A stretch of 64,000 bases of DNA from positions 5,022,001 to 5,086,000 of the forward strand of contig CM041108.1 in assembly GCA_023079485.1 (NCBI GenBank), read 5' to 3'. This DNA is from Archilochus colubris. Its lineage: Eukaryota > Chordata > Aves > Apodiformes > Trochilidae. This document shows positions 50,401 through 63,670 of the stretch, piece by piece. Made by a program: the position numbers and the translations under genes. The notes beneath the pieces are model-generated. The model searched no databases and was not told the origin of the DNA. It saw nothing but the letters and a program-made list of their open reading frames with translations. Each line of letters starts with the position of its first letter. Position 1 is the stretch's first letter.

Positions 50401-50973
50401 TCAAGCATATCAGAGCAGCAGCTGGTAAGGATCCTCCCACCCTCCTGCATCAGGAGCACCAGAAGCAGAGGCTCTGCTTCCTGCCGTGCCAAGACCACTC
50501 CTAGCTAACTGCTTCCTTCAGTTTCACCCCATTTTTGAGTATTTAGTTTAGCCTACGGGACAATTCCAATTCCTCGTAGCTAGAGCGGGTTTCTGCGATG
50601 CCTGGAGCTGTGAAGGGCTGCACCGGACCGCAGCTGCCCGGACGGTACCGCCTTGCTCCCCCCGCAGAGCTGTCACAGCTACCGCCTGAGCCTTAGGGAC
50701 ATCGTTTCCCCCCGTCCCCACCTCCTCCATCGCTTTTCCCGAGGGTCCCCACTCCCACTTTCCTCCTCTTCCCGCTGCCGAGCATCCCCGGCTCCCGGAC
50801 CCACCTCTCTCCCGCAGCCTCCGGATGCTCTCGGGGGCTCCGTCCCTCCCGGACACCTCCTCTTCGCTCTCGTAACAAGTGGCCACGACCTGGGTCCCCT
50901 TGGCCTGGCACAGGGAAGCGGCGAAGGAGAAGTTGCCCTCCCCGAGCAGCAGGATGCGCCGCACCGAACCCAT
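47488..50973 (-). CDS. FDXACB1: FDXACB1, ferredoxin-fold anticodon-binding domain protein 1 (complete, 623 aa)
   Basis: Five coding exons on the minus strand: 50973-50805, 50310-50154, 50014-49811, 49551-49393 and 48670-47488. GT-AG junctions and phases give 623 aa, against 624 in human. The N-terminus MGSVRRILLLGEGNFSFAAS carries the GEGNFSF motif of the Rossmann-like methyltransferase domain (DUF2431, related to the yeast 25S rRNA methyltransferase Bmt5). Exons 2-3 continue this fold (FPHCGRK, GEVHVALCNGQGGTP, WHNSWQ). Residues 526-623 (KSFSLYPP to GVTLR) form the FDX-ACB domain otherwise found at the C-terminus of bacterial-type PheRS beta and mitochondrial PheRS. The middle part, with LSGPVF and LDLLAMLICGISDWRMLWTS, resembles PheRS-like sequence. 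Its biochemical role is not established, and an RNA-related methyltransferase is inferred from the domains. It runs tandem with ALG9. Confidence 0.96.
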
Positions 50974-51020
50974 GGACGCACCGAACCCGGCACCGGGCGC
51001 TCGGCAGTCGCCGGCGCTGC

Positions 51021-51120
51021 CTCATGACGTCTGTGCCGCTCTCATGACGTTTCTGCCCCTCTTACGACTTTTCTACCCCTCTCATGACGTCTTTGCCCTT
51101 CTCATGACGTCTCTGCTGCT
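51021..51120 (-). promoter_or_regulatory. Five-copy 20-bp tandem array with CRE-like TGACGT cores upstream of FDXACB1
   Basis: Units start at 51021, 51041, 51061, 51081 and 51101, exactly 20 bp apart. Each is a variant of CTCATGACGTCTNTGCCNCT. Four of the five keep TGACGT, the half of the CRE palindrome bound by CREB/ATF proteins; the third (51061) reads TACGACTT. The array begins 47 bp upstream of the FDXACB1 start codon within CpG-rich DNA, so it lies in the presumed core promoter or 5' UTR. A binding role is inference. Confidence 0.75.
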
Positions 51121-52516
51121 CTCGCCAGCTCCCGGTACCGAGCCGAACCTCCCCGGTCCCCTCAGCGGCGCCGTCGGGACCTCAGAACAGGAATTTCAAG
51201 TCGCCCAGGGAGTGGTGTTTGCGTTTCGGGAGGTTCTGTTCAGCTAACATCAGCCTGTTTATTATCCCCAAGGGGCTTTCACCCCAAATCCCCGTTTCTT
51301 ACTCCGGATTTTGAGCCTAACAAAACCCTGCCCTAGAGTTTCACTTTCTGGATGTGTTTTTACTTACTTTTACTTAGGTTTTTGCACTTCCTTAAGGTTT
51401 TTTGTGTGGTCTTTGGTTGGTTGGTTCGTTTGTTTCATTTTTGTGTTTTGTGTTTTGGTTTTGGGGTTTTTGTTTGGTTTATTTTTTGTTTGGTTGGTTT
51501 GGGGGTTTTGTTTTGTTTTTATTTTTTTGTGTGTGTTTTGGTTTGTTTTTAGGATCCAAACAAGAACCTCATTGGTTTCTGAGCCAGCAGCCTGAGTGGA
51601 ATAACCTTTGTTCCTCCCAGCTGCTACACCAGAGCCTGCAGAACCCCATAGCGTGTTTTCTTGCTCTTGTCCAACACTCAGAGAACTTTTCTCTTAGTAG
51701 GTGTAAGGAATATAGAAAATAGGTCAGGTCATAACTGAGTCTGGTGATCTGTGAGACAGATCTGCAGCATTCTGCCCTTTTTGAGGGTGAATTTTAGCAA
51801 TTCCATTCCAGTAATACAGGTTTTCCTTTATGCTCACATTCCTTTGAAGAGAGGTGCTATGAGTGACACCTGAGAAGGACTTGGCAGGGGTTTGTACTTC
51901 TGAACTGTGTTAGGATAAATCAGATTAATACTCTAGAGGTCAGATGCTGCTCACTGTTTAAGGGCACTGACACTACAGTTTCAAAGGGATGTGATTTGCA
52001 CATTTTGGAGCTGTTTTTCTCCTCTCTGGGTGTACCTGTGTTCAGTGCAGCTCTGCAGTTTTCATCTGGAACTGCTCTGAGATGGTTGCAGCACCTGTGA
52101 GCTTCCCCACAACCTGAGTCACTCCGAGATTTCAGATACAGTTGCCTTCCATTCAGTTATTATCTCATGCCTGCACTCCAAATGAGTTTCGGCTGCCACG
52201 AAGTTGTTCTACCAGTCTAATCTCCACTGGAGAAACCTTTCTGTTGCTTGTGAAACACTCTGAAATCCTCTGGCAACACTGAAGGAAAGAGGGTTCGTGG
52301 AAGGAGATGTTTGCAATACAATGGAGTAGATGGAGTGAAATTAGCAAAGTGTTTCTGAACAGCAAGACAAGCTCTCCTGGGCACTTCTGCCACTCCAGCT
52401 GGAAGCAAGAGTGATGCCAGCTATGTTTCCTTGCCCAGGCACCTTACACAACTCACAACACTTCCCCTATCCTCAGTGTTAAAAAAAAAAAAAAATACAG
52501 ACTTGCTTATTCATGG
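51121..52516. other. FDXACB1-CRYAB intergenic interval
   Basis: About 1.4 kb. The part at 51340-51555 is a T/G-rich low-complexity tract made of TTTG/GGTT-type words. The rest has no recognised feature. In human, C11orf1 (CFAP68) lies between these two genes on the opposite strand; no exon of it was recognised here. Confidence 0.6.
51340..51555 (+). repeat. T/G-rich low-complexity tract
   Basis: Nearly all T and G on the + strand (words such as TTGGTTGG, TTTTGTGTTTTG), with very few A or C. The hypothetical reading frames across it are low-complexity artefacts. Confidence 0.85.
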
Positions 52517-52522
52517 TTTATT
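52517..52522 (-). terminator. CRYAB poly(A) signal
   Basis: AATAAA on the minus strand about 110 bp after the CRYAB stop codon, giving a short 3' UTR as usual for this gene. A poly-A/T run lies about 20-30 bp beyond it. Confidence 0.75.
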
Positions 52523-52630
52523 TGTTAGTAAACTTACTCAGCATAAATAATAAGAGTACCCATTTGGTAAAGCTGGCTTCTGGTGAAAAGTGCTCTTCAA
52601 TGGCCCCTCAGGGTGACTTTAAATAGCAGC

Positions 52631-55717
<3,087 letters not shown>

Positions 55718-55776
55718 GGGAGCGTGCTGGAGGAGCCTGGCAAAGGACTGCTGCAGTGCTGGGAGCAGGGGACAGC

Positions 55777-55782
55777 TTTATA
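55777..55782 (-). promoter_or_regulatory. CRYAB TATA box
   Basis: TATAAA on the minus strand, 60 bp upstream of the CRYAB start codon. This predicts a start site near 55750 and a 5' UTR of about 30-40 nt, typical of TATA-driven small heat-shock genes. Confidence 0.75.
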
Positions 55783-57264
55783 CCCACTGGCCTGGCCATC
55801 CCCACCACCCCCATGCCCCCCCGTGGCCTCTCCAACACTGGTGTCAGGGATTTTATTGTCCCTGGTCCCCGGGGCAGTGCTGTCTGGGGGAGCTGAACAC
55901 ACTGCTGAGGAGGAGGGGGAAGGGGAGAAGAAGAAAAAGAGCTTATGGGGCAGCAAGGAGCCAAAGTGCTGGGCCACCCGCTCCGTTCCCCCACGTGCTG
56001 TTTATCTGCAGAGCCCCGGGCAGGCTGGGTGGATGCTCCCAGCTGCTTTGGATGCCAGCAGCATCAATGCAGCTCCTATCTTGGGCTCACAAGGGAAAAT
56101 GACAAGGGGCCCTTGTTCCCACTGCCAGCACTGAGACTTCAGCTCCCCGCATCACCCACCAGATGAGAAGGAGCTCTGCCCCTCCTGAAGGGAAGCCACA
56201 GCCCTGCTGTAGTCCATGGGCTGGGAAGGTCCCTGGGAGGCTTTGCTGGACACCCCTGCAGGGTGGTTCTGAAGCAAACCCCCTGGCTCACACCTCCCTT
56301 GGTGAGGGTGAGGGATGGCTTCCTCCACAGTGCTTCAGCCCAACACCTCTCCTGTTTTGCTCACTGGAGAAACCACTTTGCTGGAGAGAGCAGAGAATCC
56401 CAGCACTTTGTGTGACCTTGGAGTGCTCTGGAGGGCTGTGAGCAGGGATAGAACTGCCATGCCCATGGTGCTGCATTGCAAGGTACCTTCTCAGGGATGC
56501 AAGCTACCCCTGAAGCAAGATGATTTCCTGCAGCTATGATCCTAATGGGTTTTAATTCACTCATTTAATTCCTGCCTTGCCTGTGAACCTAAATCATGAT
56601 GATGGCTTCAGCCTAGCAGCTCTCTGTAAAGGGCCAGAGTCACCTTGTGCCTCTGAGGGCTCTCCAATGCAATCCCAAGGTGAGAGGCTCATCATCCTTA
56701 CTGCTAACACCAAAGGGGTTTGTCCCTCAGCTTCTCAGGCAAGAATAGGGTGCAGAATTTGCTCTGTGCAAGAGCTCAGGCCATAAATAACTGCTCCAGT
56801 CCTCATGACATCAGCAGCAGTGCACCTGCTCTCTGACACCACGGGGACGTGGACTCAAGGAAATCTCTGGTTTCAGGGTACAAAGAGCTGAGCTGGGCAC
56901 TGCTCCCCTCCCAAGGCAATAAAACTGCTTTCTCCTCCTCCAGCCTCCCTCACCTCCCTGCCTTCCTGCTCTCCTTGGCTGTCCATCTGCCTCCTGCACC
57001 CCCTGACCCAGAGGGGATCTCAGGGACCGGGAGGAGGTGCCGGATTTTCCCGGAGCGTCCCTGGCTGCGGGCAGTGCCTGCACTCCCTGCTGGAATGTGA
57101 GGAGAAGCTTCCCTGGCCAGGCACCCTGGGGCCTGTGCATGTGGCTATTTTAGTCCCTCTTTTTATCACACACTCCTCCCTGTGGAATCTGCCCAATGAA
57201 AACCTTGCAGCCTTGGCTCCCAGAGGCAGTGGGAGCTTTGGAAGGTCCCCTCCCCAGACACACC
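55783..57264. promoter_or_regulatory. Shared CRYAB/HSPB2 divergent intergenic region
   Basis: About 1.5 kb separate the divergent start codons; in mammals this interval contains muscle and stress enhancers. Visible candidates are an E-box CACGTG at 55992-55997, an AT-rich CArG/MEF2-like word CCATAAATAA near 56781-56790, a heat-shock-element core GAAGCTTC at 57104-57111, and CTATTTTAG near 57145-57153. These are motif matches only, and factor binding is not shown. Confidence 0.5.
57104..57111. promoter_or_regulatory. Heat-shock-element-like GAAnnTTC core upstream of HSPB2
   Basis: The palindromic inverted pair GAA-GC-TTC, the minimal HSF unit, lies about 155 bp before the HSPB2 start codon. 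A further GAA at 57093-57095 is not spaced at the canonical 5-bp step, so it is at best a gapped or minimal HSE. Confidence 0.35.
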
Positions 57265-58631
57265 ATGGCTGCACGGACTGTCCCCCATGCCCACCCCATG
57301 AGCTCCGAGTATGAGTTTGCCAATCCCAGCAAGATCTACGACCAGAACTTTGGAGAAGGTAAGAAAGGAGATGGGATTCCCCCAGCACCTTTCTCCCCTC
57401 TGGTGCAGGAGGGTTTGGTGTGAAGTATCCCCGGGGAGACTCAGCTCCAGAAATCTGCTCCAAGAAATCTGGAGCATAAGGACACAGGCTGCATCAGGGG
57501 GGGTTATCCAGGGATTCATAGCTGGGGTCTCTTTCTTTAGGTCCACTTCCTTCATCCATGCCCACTGCTGTCTCTCCCCCAGTGTGTGGCATTCATGATG
57601 CTGTGCAAACGTGGAGCAAAATGCTCCAGGGTGGGAGCAGAGAGTTTTTTTAGCCAAAGGCTGTGGAGAAAAGCTGAGCTGGGGTGTTCAGCACAAAGCC
57701 AGGCAGTGGCTGGCAGAGGGGAAGGAATGTGGGCAGCAGCAGAACCATTCAGCACCAGCACTGCAGCGTGAAAAGGCAAAAAGCTCCAAGGAAAGCCCCC
57801 TGGACAATGGCACACAAAAGGCCTTTAGTTCTTCAGGGCAGTTTCTTCCTCATCAGCACTTTCCATGCCCATCCCTGGCTGTGGGCTTTGCACAGCAGAG
57901 TGTCCACCCAGCAGAGATGCTAAAGCTGGATGCCAGCCCGTGGCTTGCTGGCAGGTGCTGGCTGTGAGGTGGGGAGCAGGGATCTGCTTCTGTGTCTGCT
58001 TTGGGGACACAAATGTGGGAACTGCAAGAGTCTCCATCCCTGTGCTGATGTTGTGGCAAACCCGAGGTGTTTGCCAGGCTCCATCCATCACCTGCCACCC
58101 CTCCCTGTCTGCTTCCCACCACCCATTTCCAGCTCCTCCCCCTGCAAACCCCACACTCCTCACCGAGTCTCATTTTCAGGTCTGTCCCCATGTGAGATTT
58201 TAGCCCCTGCCCTCTACCATGGCTACTACATCAGGCCCCGGATCAACAAGCAGCTGGACAGAGGCATCTCTGAGGTCAACCTCAACGAGCACAAATTCCA
58301 GGTGTTCCTGGATGTCTGCCACTTCCTGCCAGATGAGCTCACTGTCCGGACTGTGGACAATCTGCTGCAGGTGATGGGACAGCACCCACAGAAGCTTGAT
58401 CGCCATGGCTTCATCTCCCGAGAGTTCACCAGGACCTACATCCTCCCTCTGGATGTGGACCCCTTGCTGGTGAGAGCCACTTTGTCCCACGATGGTATCT
58501 TAAGCATCGTGGCTCCTCGGACGGGGAAGGAGGTGAAGGCCAAAATCAACGAGGTGAAGATCACCCGAGAGGAGCAGCCAGCGGGGAAAGAAGAACAGTC
58601 TGGGGAAGGAAAAGGGAAGGAAAAGCCCTAA
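57265..58631 (+). CDS. HSPB2: HSPB2 (MKBP), small heat-shock protein beta-2 (complete, 181 aa)
   Basis: Two exons, 57265-57358 and 58180-58631, joined GT-AG in phase to give 181 aa (human 182). The start ACACCATGGC has good Kozak context and begins MAARTVPHAHPMSSEYEFANPS-type sequence, matching human MSGRSVPHAHPATAEYEFANPS at its diagnostic PHAHP and EYEFANPS words. Exon 2 holds LYHGYYIRPR, then the alpha-crystallin domain (KFQVFLDVCHFLPDELTVRT to LSHDGILSIVAP). The tail has a VKI motif and a Lys/Glu-rich end unlike the Glu-rich human tail. By family knowledge it is a muscle chaperone that binds myotonic dystrophy protein kinase and pairs with HSPB3. It lies divergent to CRYAB, as in other vertebrates. 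Confidence 0.96.
57359..58179 (+). other. HSPB2 intron
   Basis: 0.8 kb single intron, donor GTAAGA and acceptor TTTTCAG. No other feature seen. Confidence 0.8.
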
Positions 58632-59067
58632 AGGCTCCCATTTGGGCTTCAGCAGGGAGGGAGGGGGGAGAGGGATGGAGAATGCATGGTACCTGATCCC
58701 TATTTTTCATCATCAGTTTTAGCAGGGCTGTGATGCAGCCAGGTATTTGCCAGGCTTTTGCTGATGGCTGGGAAAAGGGATTTGGAACTTAAAAAAAACC
58801 AAACCAAACAGAGGGGGACTGAAGTGTTAGTGTGAGGGATTGTAATGTTAGTTTTCTCCCAGGCCAGGGGCTCACTGAGCACCATGCAGGCTGCTCTTCT
58901 CTCAGCCCAAATGGCAAAGGTCACTCTTACACTAAACTGTGAGGCTGTGTCTCAGAGGGCTGTGGGAAGAGAGAAGAAGTTTTTCCAGTGCCTTGGTTCT
59001 GGGTTGGTAGCTGCCTTTGGTGTCCTGGAAGGTGCTTGTTGGGCTGTGAAAGTCAGAAGGAAAGAGG

Positions 59068-59073
59068 AATAAA
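59068..59073 (+). terminator. Candidate HSPB2 poly(A) signal
   Basis: AATAAA 437 bp after the HSPB2 stop, the first canonical hexamer downstream. Another lies at 60385-60390. In human, HSPB2 transcripts can read through into C11orf52. Confidence 0.5.
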
Positions 59074-59091
59074 TCTGCCCCTGCTTTTCTC

Positions 59092-62000
59092 TCGTATGCC
59101 TTGGATTCATGTTGCAGGAAGGGTGGACAGTGCCTTAGCTGCTCCAGATGCCAGGAGCAGAGAGTTCACCCTGACCTCATCTCTGGAGATGACATCAGCA
59201 GGGACTTGGAGGGACTCTGTCCATGGGGCAGCCAGGCTGACCTCTGAGATTTGTCCTCTTGGCTCAGGTGCAGCTGGAGCTGCTTGCTGTCACAGGGACC
59301 CCAGAGTGCAGAGCATCCTTGAGGAGAAAAGCCTCACGGAGGCTTCACTATGCATTTCCAGACCTGGAGGTGGAGTCAGCTCAAGTGAACAAATGCCAAG
59401 ACACAGCCCCTGCTTGCTTCACCCCTCTACTTTATGGGACATCAGCTGTGTTCACACACAGACCTTTTCAGCCTTTGTGAGGGGACTGAACCCCAAAAAG
59501 CTGCAGGGAAAGGCTCTCTTTTTGGCATTGCAGCCCTCTCTGCAGAGTCACAGGAGGGATGAATGTGGCCCCTTTGTGCTACATAAGAAATACCTCTGTA
59601 GTCTTGTGATATCAGCTCAGGGATCGTGTGTGCTGCTGGCAGTGGCAGCTGCTGCCCTGGACGGCCCCGACTGCTCGGCAGCTGCCAGTTCCAATCCTTG
59701 TCTTCTGAGAGCCAATTAAGAAGCCAAAATGCTGTGTCACTGGCCAAATATGGGGGTCCCTGTCCTGTCTCAGTTCAGCCCTCCCACAGAGGAAAGAGGA
59801 GGTTCCATGGGCTTCTCCCTCTCCCTGCTGGAAGGTGACAGGCAGGCTCCTGCACTCTGCCTCTGAACACATCAGGTCAGAAATCACAGAATCCCAGAAC
59901 CATCCGGGTTGGAAAGGATCTCTGGGAGCATCAAATCCAACCCTTGATCCACTCCCCCCGTGGTTCCCAGCCCATGGCCACATTCAGTCTCTTCTTAAAA
60001 ACCTCCAGGGATGGAGAATCCACCCCCTCCCTGAGCAGCCCATTCCAATGCTCTGCTCCAGAGCCTGTCCCATGCAGGACACCTCCTCTGCTGCTGAAAC
60101 ACTGCTGGAAGGCTGCTCTTTCACTCCAGACAGGCAAAAGTGGCAGCCAGACCACTGAGCAGCTATTTTCTACTTCCCAGAGCCCCTGCCAGCAACAAGG
60201 ATCAGAGTCAAATTAAGAGCAGTCCTGGCTGGCAGGAGAGAGCAAGTGGGAGGATGGCTGAGCCTCCATCCCCCCTGCTGCAGACCTGATCACCCCACTC
60301 ACAGTTTGTACTGCTGAGGGATGTCCTTACTCATGGAGTAGGACCAGATATGCTGCTGCCAGTCAATATTTCTGATGCTGTCAAAATAAAAAAATCACTT
60401 TTACAACAGGCTTTGTCTAAGTTATTAGTAGTTATCCAGAGATATTCTGGGCTAGTGACTTTCACCTGAAGCAGCTGCTTGTAAGGGCAGGAGTAACCCA
60501 GTCCTTAACTGCTCCGAACCTCCCTGATCCTCAGTGCCTGCCACATCAGCCTCAAGCACTGCATCTGGTGCCCACCACATCCCATTTGCAGCAGCACCCT
60601 CCTGAGACCTATTTGTGCCACAAAACACTGCGTGGAGGATGTGTCACGTGTCTGTGTGTGGGCTCAGGCATCAGCATCATTTCTGCAGTTTCCTGCCCTG
60701 AAAGTATTCCTTAAAGTCACAGCCACTTCAGAGCAGCAGCTACAAAATGGTTTTCTCTGTCTCTGAGCTGGCATCTCCTGTGCTGCTAAGAGGTATTGAT
60801 GGACCCTCCTTCACTGCAGTCCTCCTGGCACTAGGATAAACTTCTGGGAACAGGGAGGATGCCCAACACATGACCAACAAGCTGGGCAAAGGGTGGCTGG
60901 CTGAAGAAGTGCTCCTACACATCTAATTCAGACGTGGCACATGCTGGAGCATGAAATCCCACCTGGCCCTGCTCTGACTCTGCAATTCAAGGGCTGTGGG
61001 CTGCTGAAAACAACACATGGCCAGGGCTGGGGTTGTATAGGGAGGAGATTCTGAGACAGAAGTGCCCAGAACAGTTCAGACCTCCCTCTCCTTCATTTTT
61101 TATAGACAGTGCCAGCTTTTTGTGAGTCTGCACCCAACCTCTAAGAGTGTGGGCCCAGCCAGAGGCACCCTGACACCACTGCAGTAGAAATGCACAGCAT
61201 CAGCACTCACCACACAGTTTTGTTCTGCCTCTGACTTTGCTCTCCAATGAGTTTGTTCTCTCCAGCTGGGCACTTGCAGGCTCATCCTGTGCCAGTTGCC
61301 CAGCTTGTTACTCAAACAATGTCCCTGAGGACATGAAGCCAGCTGCCCCAGCAGTGATGGAGGGAGAGGAGCTGGTACTGCCTGCTGTGAGCCCCTGCAC
61401 TGTTCCTCTGCACCCTGGCAGGCTTTGCACAAAACAAGCTGATCATTCTGCTGAGCAGGAGTGCTGGAAGCCATGCTCTCTGTTAGCCCTGCAGACACAG
61501 ACTGAGGAGGGAATGCAGCCTGGCAGCCAAATGCTCTCCAGCTCTGCCAATGTTTTTGATGCCTTTCTATTTCTCTGGTGGAGCTCAAACCAGCAGCTCC
61601 AGTATTTGTGAAAGGAGCTGATGGGAAGAGGCTCCCAGACTTTTTTTTTTTTTTAAATTCTCCACAAAGCAGCAGAGCAGATGTTATTCCAGAATTCAAA
61701 GCAGACATGGGCTCACTGAATCAACAGTGTCTGTGGCAAACCCAGAGGCACAGAGCCTGCAACTTCCCAAGCAAGGGACAGACTCCTGAGACCACCCTGA
61801 GAACATCTTCCTGTTCTGAACAGGACTGAATCTTATCTGCCTGCAGAAATTCTATCTTAAATTCCCCCTGGTTGCTGTGGTACAGGCTGAGATGTGCAGC
61901 TGCTCCAGCCACAAGAGTGTTGGAGCAAGACACAGGCTCTGTGGGACACAGTGCATCTCATCCAGGACTGAGCTAAGAGAGCAGCTGTACCCTGTGATCC

Positions 62001-63201
62001 TTCCAAAGCAAAAACCCTTCTCTTCCTTCCTCTTCCTACCTACTTCCTTCCTCCTTCTGGACAGGTACAAGCTTTGTTCTGCCCTTGGGCAGATGATCAA
62101 TGAAGTTGTAAGCCTGGCTGAGAGTATGGGTCCAGCTGGAGTAGGGGAATACAGCCAGTTCTGAGATAATCCATCAGAAGGGTGAATCAAAACTTAGCCA
62201 CTTGTCAGCATGCGAGGCATTCAGTCCCACACTGAACTGGGGCTGACTGGCAAATCAAGGCTGTGGGCACAGTTTCCACTCAAGGACTACTTTAACACAG
62301 TATCTTTCACCACTGAGTATCAGCTGCCTGCAAGCTGCCAGAGATGAGCTGCCTGCCATTCAGTCCAGGAATGACCAGACACAGTTTCAGCAGTGATACA
62401 GAGGTAAAATGCACACTGATGTTCCTGTTAGACAAAGGAAGAGCCTAGGAGCTGTATTTCAAGTCTTTAATGATGCAAGTCCTTCATGGGAAGGTATAAA
62501 TTATTGCCTGCTTGCAAAGGGGGCTAGGACGTTCCCCAAGAGCACAAATCCCTAAGAGCTACCTTCATCTAAGTGGCTACATAAAAAAAAATGGATTCCC
62601 AGTAATGTCCCTGAGGTTACAGATACCTTACTGCCTGCAGCAGGAGCAGCAGCACTGGAGCTGAGCTGAGAGCCTGGTCCCAGCTTCTCTGGGGCACCAC
62701 CTGCCTCCCAAGAAGATGTTTGCTTTCCCACTCTGTGCCAGCCTGTGCCACTTATTTTCCTGACATCCTGCTTGGGATGCAGAGATGAGCAGCAAGGAGA
62801 GCACTGTAGTTTCCCACCCTGGTGCTGAGGAAGATGTCAAGTCCCTCCTCTCCTCTTTTGCATCACTGCTGCCTTCAGCAGGATGGCGCTGGTGGGAGAG
62901 GAGGATAGCAGAGGGACATCCACTGCACAAACCAGAAAGCAGAATTTTAACCCCAGGGCTGTGGCCTGGAGGCGTGCTCACACATTACCCACTTCTTCCT
63001 GGCCAGCAAGAGGCGAAGGGGGCAAAGAGAACCCCCGGGGCTGAGGGGACGCCCGGGGCCGGCAAAGCGGCGGTGCCGCGATGGGGAGAAACCTGACACT
63101 GCCAGACACTCCCTGGGAATAGCCAGGGGCCGAGCAGGAACCAGGAAATACAAGATCTCTCTGTCCAGAGAAGGCTTCTTCTCCATGGGCGAGGGAGCGC
63201 C
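59092..63201. other. Intergenic interval 3' of HSPB2
   Basis: About 4.1 kb with one CR1 fragment and no convincing exon. A second AATAAA (60385-60390) could mark an alternative HSPB2 end. Open frames here lack splice context or family resemblance. CpG density rises near 63.0 kb. Confidence 0.6.
59884..60052 (-). mobile_element. CR1 LINE 3' fragment
   Basis: Reverse-complement CR1 tail on the + strand. AATCACAGAATCCCAGAACC leads into 'GGTTGGAAAGGATC', 'CAAATCCAACCCTTGATCC' and 'CAGCCCATTCCAATG'. It is near-identical to the fragment at 19.39-19.58 kb apart from a small internal deletion, in opposite orientation, and is 5'-truncated at about 60052. Confidence 0.9.
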
Positions 63202-63670
63202 ATGGGCAACCTCTGGAGCTGCGGGAGACCCTGGTGAGTGGGGCTGCGGGAAGGTGCGGGACGGCAGCCCGAGGTCCGGGCAGCCCGGGAGCCAACTTTG
63301 GGTGGACTTGGCAGGCTTTGCTTCCTTGTGTTGGGCTTGCCAGGGCTCCCGCTTGGCTCTCAGCCCCGCACCTTGCCAGCTCACAGGGAAACCGGGAGGC
63401 GGGGAGCGGTGCGGGGCGGTGCGGGGCAGCCCCTGGGTGCCGGGGTGGAAGGAGCCGAAGGGGTTTTGTCCCTCACGTCTGTGGCACTCCCCGGGACTGG
63501 CAGCTTGGGTTCTCAGCCAGCAGCTGAGAATAGCTCTGTTCTTAGGAAGGATCTGGTTCAAGTCCCTGTCCTCGCCCCAGTGATCTCCGGCCCGGTTGCA
63601 CCCCCCGAGGTGTCCCCTTGGGGTGCTGCGAGGAGGGACCCCCCGAGTCACCCTGGGTCACCTGCCCCGT
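62990..63670. promoter_or_regulatory. CpG-rich block near the right edge
   Basis: GC-rich, CpG-dense DNA starts near 63.0 kb and continues past the putative C11orf52 first exon, which is consistent with a promoter CpG island. The transcript it serves is inferred from position only. Confidence 0.5.
63202..63233 (+). CDS. Putative first coding exon of a C11orf52-like gene (partial)
   Basis: ATG at 63202 in CGCCATGGG context opens a short frame MGNLWSCGRP followed by a good donor TG|GTGAGT at 63233/63234. Human C11orf52, the next gene after HSPB2, starts MGNRVCCGGSW, so the MGN myristoylation-type start, the Cys-Gly pair and the following Trp region agree. The exon is only 32 nt and no later exon was identified before 64000. 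The call is therefore positional and tentative, and an upstream out-of-frame ATG at 63185 competes. Confidence 0.4.

Noticed and set aside
50548..50804. Extension of FDXACB1 exon 1 as an open frame past the donor at 50804
   Set aside because: The frame continues into intron 1 by chance. The GTGGGT donor and the in-phase acceptor at 50310 restore the conserved RERG-x-E-V-x-F junction.
51311..51722. Several overlapping + strand frames rich in Phe, Val, Trp and Gly
   Set aside because: They translate the T/G low-complexity tract and are composition artefacts, not CFAP68 exons.
58988..59719. 243-codon + strand frame downstream of HSPB2
   Set aside because: It overlaps the HSPB2 3' UTR and intergenic DNA and has no recognisable family or splice structure.
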